From contig JAYVEP010000049.1 of assembly GCA_043749225.1 (NCBI GenBank), positions 1 through 15,510 of the forward strand: a stretch of 15,510 nucleotides of DNA, given 5' to 3'. The translations under genes and the position numbers were made by a program. Source of the DNA: JANXUC01 sp043749225 (lineage in GTDB: Bacteria > Acidobacteriota > Terriglobia > Terriglobales > Acidobacteriaceae). Under the pieces are notes generated by a model. That model did no database searches, was not told the origin of the DNA, and saw only the letters and a list, made by a program, of their open reading frames with translations. This document shows, piece after piece, positions 1-5,566 of this stretch (its first letter is position 1; the number at the start of each line of letters is the position of its first letter).

Positions 1-213
1 CCTCTCCGGCCGCCCCGCCCTGGCGGCCGTTACTTAAATGCTACGGGGCGACAAAGTCTCGTTGCAGTTAATACGACATTTTCTCGTTGCATCAACAGAC
101 CGAGTGGGCAAGGAGCCGGTTCGCCCGGCGGAAAACCGGCAACCAAATCCGGCGTCACTTTCAAGATGAAGGACAAGGATGACTCGGCTGACAAGGAGTT
201 CGAACGCTATTAG
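1..213 (+). CDS. 3' end of an upstream ORF, possibly the tail of a chemoreceptor (partial)
   Basis: Reading frame 1 is open from the window edge to a TAG at 211-213. Its last 30 or so codons look like a real protein tail: a Gly/Pro/Ala/Lys linker, then a charged end with FKMKDKDDSADKEFERY. A flexible charged tail directly before cheW would fit the C-terminus of a methyl-accepting protein. The first 40 codons (Pro/Arg/Gly-rich, with a YLNATGRQ stretch) do not resemble the helical end of an MCP. Frame 2 holds a short Ala-rich piece ending in a TAA at 35-37, so the upstream gene might instead end there, or a frameshift may lie near base 35. The family assignment is therefore a guess, and only the open frame and its stop are observed. 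Confidence 0.35.
   Translation, partial: PLRPPRPGGRYLNATGRQSLVAVNTTFSRCINRPSGQGAGSPGGKPATKSGVTFKMKDKDDSADKEFERY
7..29. repeat. GC-rich perfect inverted repeat near the left edge
   Basis: CGGCCGCC at 7-14 is the exact reverse complement of GGCGGCCG at 22-29, with a 7-base loop. As RNA it would be a stable 8-bp hairpin. No T-run follows (the next bases are TTACTTAAATG), so it is not a convincing intrinsic terminator. It lies just before the frame-2 TAA at 35-37. Confidence 0.5.
57..91. repeat. Direct repeat of TCTCGTTGCA, 25-bp spacing
   Basis: The 10-mer TCTCGTTGCA occurs at 57-66 and again at 82-91, start to start 25 bp. If the upstream gene ends at 37 this is intergenic and could be a protein-binding site; if the frame open to 213 is real it is coding. 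No function is assigned. Confidence 0.4.
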
Positions 214-258
214 CCGGCTGCGACGCGCACGAACGGAATCCAGCGTGAGTAGCGGACT

Positions 259-285
259 CGGCTGGAATCAGGACGGCTGGAATCA
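259..285 (+). repeat. Tandem 15-bp direct repeat in the cheW leader
   Basis: CGGCTGGAATCA at 259-270 is repeated exactly at 274-285, giving a 15-bp period with GGA or AAA filling the unit. A partial third copy, CGGAATCC, lies at about 234-241. The repeat sits in the 92-bp gap between the stop at 213 and the cheW start, about 20 bp before the ATG and just ahead of the AGGAG ribosome-binding site. It could be a regulator site, an mRNA element or a chance local duplication. Confidence 0.55.
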
Positions 286-305
286 AAACCCTTCAGGAGA
301 CGACT

Positions 306-812
306 ATGAGTGTCAGCGATATCACGGAGACGCGGCAGTATCTCACTTTCAAACTCGGTACCGAGGTGTTCGGTATTGATGTGGCGAAGGTGCGCGAGGT
401 GCTCGACTTTACTACGATCACCGAGATTCCGAGGACCCCGGAGTTTATGAGCGGCGTCATCAACCTGCGGGGAAGTGTGGTGCCGGTGGTGGACCTGCGT
501 CTGTGCTTTCAGATGTCGAAAACGGAGCGTACCCGCAATACCTGCATCGTGGTGGTGGAGGTGCTGTTGGATGGCGAAGCCACGGTGATTGGCGCACTTG
601 CCGATTCGGTGGAGGAAGTGATCGACATGGAGCCCTCTGAAATTCAGCCCGCGCCGAGAATCGGAACTCAGATTCGTACCGACTTCATCCACGGTATGGG
701 ACGGCGCGAATCACAGTTCATTATGATTCTCGACATCGACCGCGTCTTTTCCGCCGAGGAACTGTCGTCCGTGCGCAACGCGGAAGGGAGTGCACTTGAC
801 GCCAGTGCTTAA
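306..812 (+). CDS. cheW: Chemotaxis coupling protein CheW
   Basis: CheW is the cytoplasmic scaffold that links receptor tips to the CheA P5 domain in chemosensory arrays. The 168-residue protein is of normal family length and is a single CheW (SH3-like) domain. The diagnostic core is at residues 50-65, with the conserved N-L-R-G (R55 corresponds to the receptor- and CheA-binding Arg of the family) followed by VVPVVDLR. The start YLTFKLGTEVFGIDVAKVREV and the IGALADSVEEVIDM strand are also typical. The ATG at 306 is preceded by AGGAG at 295-299, a good Shine-Dalgarno spacing. It is the first gene of a compact run with cheR, cheD and cheB. There is no receiver domain, so it is CheW and not CheV. 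Confidence 0.96.
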   Translation: MSVSDITETRQYLTFKLGTEVFGIDVAKVREVLDFTTITEIPRTPEFMSGVINLRGSVVPVVDLRLCFQMSKTERTRNTCIVVVEVLLDGEATVIGALADSVEEVIDMEPSEIQPAPRIGTQIRTDFIHGMGRRESQFIMILDIDRVFSAEELSSVRNAEGSALDASA

Positions 813-845
813 GATCTCTGGACCAGCCTGCGAGACGCCTTCTGG

Positions 846-1709
846 ATGGATGCCATGAGTGCGCAGGCCGACACCCTCTCCAAGAGTGATCTGGAGCGAA
901 TCTGTGGCCTGATTTACCAGGAATCGGGCATCAACATTAATGCGGAAAAAAAGATCATGTTGGAAGGCCGGCTAAAGCGGCGGATGAACGCGCTCAAGCT
1001 GGAGACCTATGGCGACTACTGCAGGTACGTCTTTTCCCCGACGCGCGATCCCGAGGAAGTGACCCAGCTGATCGATGCCGTGAGTACGAACAAGACCGAC
1101 TTCTTTCGTGAGAAGGAGCACTTTGACGTGCTGGTGGCGAAGGTACTCCCGGCGCTGACGGCCAGGGTTGAGAGCGGGCGGGAGTTGGTGATCTGGAGCG
1201 CTGGCTGTTCGACGGGTGAGGAGCCTTACACGTTGGCCATTGTATTGACCGAGTACGCCCGCTCGCATCCAGGTTTCCGCTTTCGGATTCTCGCGTCGGA
1301 TATTTCGACGGCAGTTCTGGAGAAGGCCAAGCGGGGTGTCTTCACGGCGGAGGTAGTGAATCCGGTGCCGCTGGAACTGCGGCGCAAGTATTTTTTGCGC
1401 AGCCGGGATCGCGAATCGAATCTGCTGCGGGTAGTTCCGGAGCTACGCCAGACGGTCGAGTTCCGTTATTTGAATTTGATGGAAGACTTTGGGCAGTTCG
1501 AGGTTGCCGACGCCATCTTCTGCCGCAACGTCATCATCTATTTTGATCGACCCACGCAGGAGCGCCTATTTCGCAAGTTCGCTCATCAGCCGGCGGACGG
1601 CGGGTACGTCTTTGTGGGGCACTCGGAGAGTCTGCACCACATGGAGGTGCCGCTGGCGCCGGTGGCTCCAGCCGTCTACAGGAAGACCAATGGCTACGAG
1701 CGAAGATGA
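846..1709 (+). CDS. cheR: Chemoreceptor glutamate methyltransferase CheR
   Basis: CheR transfers methyl groups from S-adenosylmethionine to receptor glutamates during adaptation. The protein is 287 residues, normal for the family. Residues 12-70 form the small helical N-terminal domain, including the basic helix GRLKRRM (41-47) that contacts the receptor. Catalytic-domain motifs are all visible: TNKTDFFRE (81-89), the SAM-binding WSAGCSTGEEPY (117-128), SDIS (151-154), FCRNVIIYFD (225-234) and VGHSESL (257-263). There is no fused TPR or PAS domain. The ATG at 846 overlaps a GGATGGA stretch; the in-frame ATG at 855 would place that stretch as a Shine-Dalgarno sequence about 4 bp upstream, so the true start may be three codons later. 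The end overlaps cheD by 20 bp. Confidence 0.97.
   Translation: MDAMSAQADTLSKSDLERICGLIYQESGININAEKKIMLEGRLKRRMNALKLETYGDYCRYVFSPTRDPEEVTQLIDAVSTNKTDFFREKEHFDVLVAKVLPALTARVESGRELVIWSAGCSTGEEPYTLAIVLTEYARSHPGFRFRILASDISTAVLEKAKRGVFTAEVVNPVPLELRRKYFLRSRDRESNLLRVVPELRQTVEFRYLNLMEDFGQFEVADAIFCRNVIIYFDRPTQERLFRKFAHQPADGGYVFVGHSESLHHMEVPLAPVAPAVYRKTNGYERR
1680..1685 (+). promoter_or_regulatory. Ribosome-binding site that sets the cheD start
   Basis: AGGAAG lies 4 bases before ATG 1690, inside the cheR coding sequence. The cheD frame is open further upstream to at least 1489, but CheD homology begins right after this ATG, so the site supports 1690 as the start. Confidence 0.6.
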
Positions 1710-2196
1710 GCTGCCTGTCATTTATCTGCAACCCGGAGAGGTTCACGTGGCGCGTGGGCCGGCGCTGCTCAGAACGCTGCTGGGTTCCTGCGTGGGAGTC
1801 ACCTTCTGGAGCTCGCAGCTTGGGGTGGGTGCACTCTGCCACGGAATTCTGCCGCGGCGACCGGCAGACGGCGCGTCGGCAGAAGGGTATCGCTATGTCG
1901 ATTTCGCGGTTCGCGACCTGGTTCGGCAATTCGACAGCCTGGGCGCGCGGCGCAGGGAGGTCGAGGTCAAGGTGTTTGGCGGGGCGGACGTCCTTCCCGT
2001 GTTTTCCGGGTGCAGCGGCAAGGTCACCGTGGGCCGTCAGAACTGGCAGGTGGCATTGGAGATTCTGGCGGAGGAACGCTTGATCGTCCTGGCGTCGGAT
2101 TTGGGCGGACCCGTGGGCCGCACGATTGAGTTGCACACGGGAACCGGGGAAGTGCTGCTGCGCCGGCTTTCTCGGCAGAACGGGCAGCCATGGTGA
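1690..2196 (+). CDS. cheD: Chemoreceptor glutamine deamidase CheD
   Basis: CheD hydrolyses receptor glutamine side chains to glutamate and in many bacteria also binds CheC or CheY. The 168-residue protein has the nucleophile in LLGSCVGVTFW (C34) and the partner histidine in GALCHGILP (H51), the usual 17 residues apart. VEVKVFGGADVLP (91-103), VGRQNW (114-119) and the ASDLGGPVGR segment (135-144) complete the family signature. Directly before LGSC the sequence reads R28-T29; the family's triad Thr would be one of these positions, so exact alignment of the third residue is uncertain. The gene starts inside cheR (20-bp overlap), which implies translational coupling. The ATG at 1690 is chosen over longer in-frame starts because homology and a Shine-Dalgarno site both point to it. 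Confidence 0.93.
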   Translation: MATSEDELPVIYLQPGEVHVARGPALLRTLLGSCVGVTFWSSQLGVGALCHGILPRRPADGASAEGYRYVDFAVRDLVRQFDSLGARRREVEVKVFGGADVLPVFSGCSGKVTVGRQNWQVALEILAEERLIVLASDLGGPVGRTIELHTGTGEVLLRRLSRQNGQPW

Positions 2197-2206
2197 GGAG
2201 TGATCT

Positions 2207-3268
2207 GTGAGCGTATCGAAAGTTCATGTGCTGATCGTGGATGACTCGGCTCTGGTGCGCCAGACTTTGAGCGACGTGCTTTCCAGTGACCCGGAAATTG
2301 AAGTCATTGGGACGGCTGCCGACCCGTTTGTGGCGGCGGAAAAAATTCGCGAACGGCTGCCCGACGTCATCACGCTGGACATCGAGATGCCGCGCATGGA
2401 TGGGTTGACGTTTCTACAGAAGATCATGGCCCAGCATCCGATTCCAGTCGTGATCTGTTCCAGTTTGGCGGAAGAAGGGGCACAAAGCAGGTTGCGGGCG
2501 CTGGAGTACGGTGCGGTGGATATTATCACGAAGCCGCGTATGGGCAGCAAACAATTCATTGAAGAGTCGCGGGTCACACTCTGCCAGGTGGTGAAAGCGG
2601 CTGCCCGGGCGCGGGTTCGTGTCCGCTCCAGCCATGCCGTGCAACCCAAGCTAACGGCGGACTCCGTTCTTTCGCGCTCGACGGGAGCCATGATTGAAAC
2701 GACGGAGAAGATTGTGGCCATTGGAGCTTCCACTGGCGGAACAGAGGCCCTCAAAGTGTTTCTGGAGGTGTTGCCTCCTGATTGTGCCGGTATGGTGATT
2801 GTGCAGCATATGCCGGAGTTGTTCACGCGGGCCTTTGCTAAGCGACTTGACGGATTGTGCCAGATCTCGGTGAAAGAAGCCGAACCGAACGATACCGTTT
2901 TGCGGGGGCGCGCTTTGATTGCGCCCGGGAATCATCATCTGCTGTTGAAGCGCAGCGGCGCACGTTACTACGTGGACGTCAAGCAAGGGCCACTGGTGTG
3001 TCGTCATCGTCCGTCCGTGGATGTCTTGTTCCGTTCCGCCGCGCGCTACGCCGGGCAAAACGCCGTGGGCGTGATTATGACTGGAATGGGGGATGACGGG
3101 GCCAATGGCTTACTTGAAATGAAACAGGCAGGCGCCTTTACTCTGGCACAAGATGAAGAGAGTTGCGTGGTGTTTGGCATGCCCAATGAAGCCATTAAGC
3201 GCAATGCCGTGGACCGTGTGTTGCCGCTGGAGGCGCTGGCTGGAGCGGTTCTCGCGCACGCCAGGTGA
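2207..3268 (+). CDS. cheB: Chemotaxis response regulator protein-glutamate methylesterase CheB
   Basis: CheB removes receptor methyl groups and may also deamidate. The 353-residue protein has a receiver (about 5-120) and a C-terminal methylesterase (about 165-350), joined by an Arg/Ala/Ser-rich linker. Receiver residues D12, D13, phospho-acceptor D58 (TLDIEMPRMDG), S85/S86 and K109 are all present, so it should be activated by CheA. The esterase triad is visible as S175 in GASTGG, H201 in QHMP and D297 in MTGMGDDG. The start is GTG at 2207, with GAGGAG at 2195-2200 as ribosome-binding site overlapping the cheD stop. The stop overlaps the reading frame of the next gene. Confidence 0.97.
   Translation: MSVSKVHVLIVDDSALVRQTLSDVLSSDPEIEVIGTAADPFVAAEKIRERLPDVITLDIEMPRMDGLTFLQKIMAQHPIPVVICSSLAEEGAQSRLRALEYGAVDIITKPRMGSKQFIEESRVTLCQVVKAAARARVRVRSSHAVQPKLTADSVLSRSTGAMIETTEKIVAIGASTGGTEALKVFLEVLPPDCAGMVIVQHMPELFTRAFAKRLDGLCQISVKEAEPNDTVLRGRALIAPGNHHLLLKRSGARYYVDVKQGPLVCRHRPSVDVLFRSAARYAGQNAVGVIMTGMGDDGANGLLEMKQAGAFTLAQDEESCVVFGMPNEAIKRNAVDRVLPLEALAGAVLAHAR
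3263..3268 (+). promoter_or_regulatory. Ribosome-binding site for the MCP-like gene
   Basis: AGGTGA matches part of the consensus TAAGGAGGTGAT and lies 8 bases before ATG 3277; it includes the cheB stop codon. It favours ATG 3277 over the in-frame GTG at 3265, which has no comparable site upstream. Confidence 0.55.
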
Positions 3269-3276
3269 AGCATCTT

Positions 3277-5100
3277 ATGGCACCCACCGAGACGACCGGC
3301 AGAGGGCGAGAATCGATGACGATGTCACGGGCGCAACAAACTCGAAGTGAAGCCGCGTACGGCGTCGGGAACTCCGCTGACTCGTATACGAGGATGACAG
3401 CGAGACTGGTTGCCGCGCAGGCCGAGCTGAGTCGCCTGGCGTCTTCCAGCGAGACGGAAGTCTCGGCGGTTACCTACGCCTTCAGGAGCCTCGCCGGAGA
3501 GGCGGGACAAATCCTGCGGCAGTCTGCTGGCATTGTCGCGTCGGTGGGCAACGAAAACATGAGTACCGCGCTCTCCACCGTGCAGGCGTTGTCGGACACG
3601 GTGCAGACATTTCTGGGGCAACGGGTCGACGCGGCCACCAGTATCCTCGAGACTCTTCAAGCCGCAGAGATTCTGCTGAGCGGCCTGGCTTGGGCAACGC
3701 AGTGCCAGGAAGGCATTGCCGGTCACTTGAAGGCGCTGAGCGTGCTGACCAATGTTGAAGTAGCGCAGATGGGCGAGGCTGGAACCGGCTTCCAGTTTCT
3801 GGCGCGAGAGTTATATACCTTCGCCAAGTCCGTGTCTGAGCAGACGCAAGAGCTGGCGCGGCAGTCGCAAGGCCGCAGACAGGCCCTCGAAGAAACGCGC
3901 CGTGAGCTGGCGGCGAGCCTGCCGGGGTTGCACGCGGAATTGCTTCGGTCCGAAAGCGATTTGAGCGAGACATTACGGGTGATCGGCGATGGGCTGAGCC
4001 AACTGGCCAGTATTCCCGAACGCTTCCAGATTCGTGCCGAGACGACGACGCGGCAGATTGCGGGCGTCGTATCGGCCATCCAGGCGCACGATATTACTCG
4101 GCAGCAAGCCGAGCACGTACAGTCGGGGTTGCAAGACATTGCGTCCACTCTAGCCGGGGCGGATTCGCTCCTGAGTGGCGAACTGTCGATCGCTTACGCC
4201 GGGCTGACCATTCAGGTCAGCCAGCTCAGGAATATCCAGGATACGGTTGGGCGCTGGGTCTCCCAGGTCGGAGTGTGCATGGGCGGTATTCAGGAACTCA
4301 GCGCCTCCGATGTGGTCGAGGTGGGTGCTATTGTTCTGGCACAGGAACGAGAGCTCTCGTCCCAACTGGCGCGGGTAGAAGAGTTGCAGCAAAGGAGTAT
4401 GGCCTATGGAGTCCGGATCCAGCATACGGTGCAGGGCTTGTTCAGCCTGGTTGAATTGGTGAATGAACATCTGAAGCGTTCGCAGGCGATTCGTCAGCGC
4501 CTGCAACTTCTCACTTTTAATTCTTTGATTGAAGCGCATCATCTTGGTCGTCAGGGCGGGGTTGTTTCGGCCATCGCAAATCTCATCAAGAGCGTGTCGG
4601 CGGAGTGGATTGTGATCGCCGACCAATCCCACGCTGCCACCGCACAAATTGTAGAACTTGTGCAGCAGACGAACCAGGTGATGGAGGTGTTTTCCGATGC
4701 CAGTTCCGAGAAGTTGCGCGAAGACCAGACGCAAAGTAGTGCGGCGCTGGACACGGTTCGCAAAGTTGCAGCATTTGTCGCTCGGGAAGCCGCGCAGATG
4801 CAAGGCGTTACCGAGAAGATGCAGAGGCAGATCCAGCAATCGGGCAATACCGTGGAACGCCTGCAGGCGAGCTTTGCCCCTTTCGGCGTGGCGTTAGAGC
4901 ACATAGAAGTGTTGGCGGCCGGATTGCAGCAAAGCTATCCACAGGTCGAAGAATCCAAAGACTTGGTGGAGGTGGAGAGGCTGTTTTCGAGGTTTTATAC
5001 CACCGAGATTGAGCGCCAGATTCTGCAGTTGGTGCTGAGAGGAACCCCGGTGCCGGTTCCGGAGTCGTCTTTAGCAGGTAATGCGGTGGAGTTGTTCTGA
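3277..5100 (+). CDS. Soluble MCP-like signalling protein with two divergent hairpin tips and a CheZ-like motif
   Basis: A 607-residue, almost entirely helical, Gln/Glu/Ala/Ser-rich protein with no signal peptide and no membrane segment, so cytoplasmic. Two regions resemble the receptor hairpin tip. Tip 1 (about 154-190) has VEVAQMGEAGTGFQFLAREL, matching the E-x-A-x-x-GExGxGF-x-x-x-A-x-E pattern of MCPs. Tip 2 (about 407-446) has LLTFNSLIEAHHLGRQGG, retaining N-x-x-I-E-A and a Gly turn but losing the GF-VVA-EVR half. Between them, residues 267-281 (AIQAHDITRQQAEHV) hold D272-x-T274-x-Q276, similar to the DxTxQ of the CheZ active-site helix. In its operon position it could be a cytoplasmic receptor, an array component or a CheY phosphatase. 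The MCP relation is clear at the pattern level; the function is inferred. An in-frame GTG at 3265 would add four residues and a GTGA overlap with cheB. Confidence 0.75.
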   Translation: MAPTETTGRGRESMTMSRAQQTRSEAAYGVGNSADSYTRMTARLVAAQAELSRLASSSETEVSAVTYAFRSLAGEAGQILRQSAGIVASVGNENMSTALSTVQALSDTVQTFLGQRVDAATSILETLQAAEILLSGLAWATQCQEGIAGHLKALSVLTNVEVAQMGEAGTGFQFLARELYTFAKSVSEQTQELARQSQGRRQALEETRRELAASLPGLHAELLRSESDLSETLRVIGDGLSQLASIPERFQIRAETTTRQIAGVVSAIQAHDITRQQAEHVQSGLQDIASTLAGADSLLSGELSIAYAGLTIQVSQLRNIQDTVGRWVSQVGVCMGGIQELSASDVVEVGAIVLAQERELSSQLARVEELQQRSMAYGVRIQHTVQGLFSLVELVNEHLKRSQAIRQRLQLLTFNSLIEAHHLGRQGGVVSAIANLIKSVSAEWIVIADQSHAATAQIVELVQQTNQVMEVFSDASSEKLREDQTQSSAALDTVRKVAAFVAREAAQMQGVTEKMQRQIQQSGNTVERLQASFAPFGVALEHIEVLAAGLQQSYPQVEESKDLVEVERLFSRFYTTEIERQILQLVLRGTPVPVPESSLAGNAVELF

Positions 5101-5138
5101 GTCCGTTTTGTTCTTCGACAACGGACGGGACAACCCGT
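5101..5138 (+). other. Two overlapping hairpins between the MCP-like gene and cheY
   Basis: Immediately after the stop at 5098-5100, GTCCGTT (5101-5107) pairs with AACGGAC (5120-5126), a perfect 7-bp stem. A second stem, ACGGG (5125-5129) with CCCGT (5134-5138) around an ACAA loop, shares two bases with the first, so they cannot form fully together. No T-run follows. This could be an mRNA stability or processing element that adjusts cheY expression, or it could be incidental. Confidence 0.4.
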
Positions 5139-5166
5139 TAGGTTCCACATCTACCAGGGGGATGAG

Positions 5167-5529
5167 ATGAAGAAAATATTGGCCGTCGATGATTCCGCCA
5201 GCATTCGGCAGATGGTGAACTTCACGCTGAAATCGGCTGGGTACGAAGTGGTGGATGCTGTGGATGGCATGGATGGCTTGGCGAAAGCCAGCCATGAGAA
5301 GTTCGACATGATCATTACAGATCTCAACATGCCGAATCTTGACGGGATTGGCCTGATCACGGGAGCCCGCAAGTTGCCTGGTTACTCCTTTGTTCCGATT
5401 CTGATGCTGACCACGGAATCGCAGGCGGAGAAGAAGGATGAGGGGCGTAAGGCAGGCGCCACCGGATGGATTGTGAAGCCCTTTAACGGGGAGCAGCTGG
5501 TGGGTGCGTTACAGAAGCTTTTGAAATAG
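5167..5529 (+). CDS. cheY: Single-domain response regulator CheY
   Basis: CheY carries the phosphoryl signal from CheA to its target (flagellar switch, pilus machinery or another output). The 120-residue protein is one receiver domain and nothing else. The acidic pair D8 and D9, phospho-acceptor D52 in ITDLNMPNLDG, switch Thr T82 in LMLTTES and K104 in VKPF are all present, so it should be phosphorylatable. The aromatic switch position three residues before the Lys is W101 rather than the Tyr of E. coli CheY. ATG 5167 follows an AGGGGG run at about 5156-5161, a strong ribosome-binding site. It lies 66 bp after the MCP-like gene and 37 bp before the hybrid kinase, so it is likely co-transcribed with both. 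Confidence 0.93.
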   Translation: MKKILAVDDSASIRQMVNFTLKSAGYEVVDAVDGMDGLAKASHEKFDMIITDLNMPNLDGIGLITGARKLPGYSFVPILMLTTESQAEKKDEGRKAGATGWIVKPFNGEQLVGALQKLLK

Positions 5530-5566
5530 GAATTTTTAAACGGAATGGCTGGACCAGGGAGATGGA

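Noticed and set aside
1489..1689. Longer version of cheD starting upstream within cheR
   Set aside because: The added residues are Ser/Arg-rich translation of cheR in another frame, and CheD homology with a ribosome-binding site begins at 1690.
1534..2136. A 200-codon minus-strand frame opposite cheR and cheD
   Set aside because: Both plus-strand genes have catalytic motifs over this span; the antisense product shows none.
4150..4839. A 229-codon minus-strand open frame opposite the MCP-like gene
   Set aside because: It is a shadow of the helical, GC-rich plus-strand gene; composition is His/Leu/Arg-rich with no family pattern.
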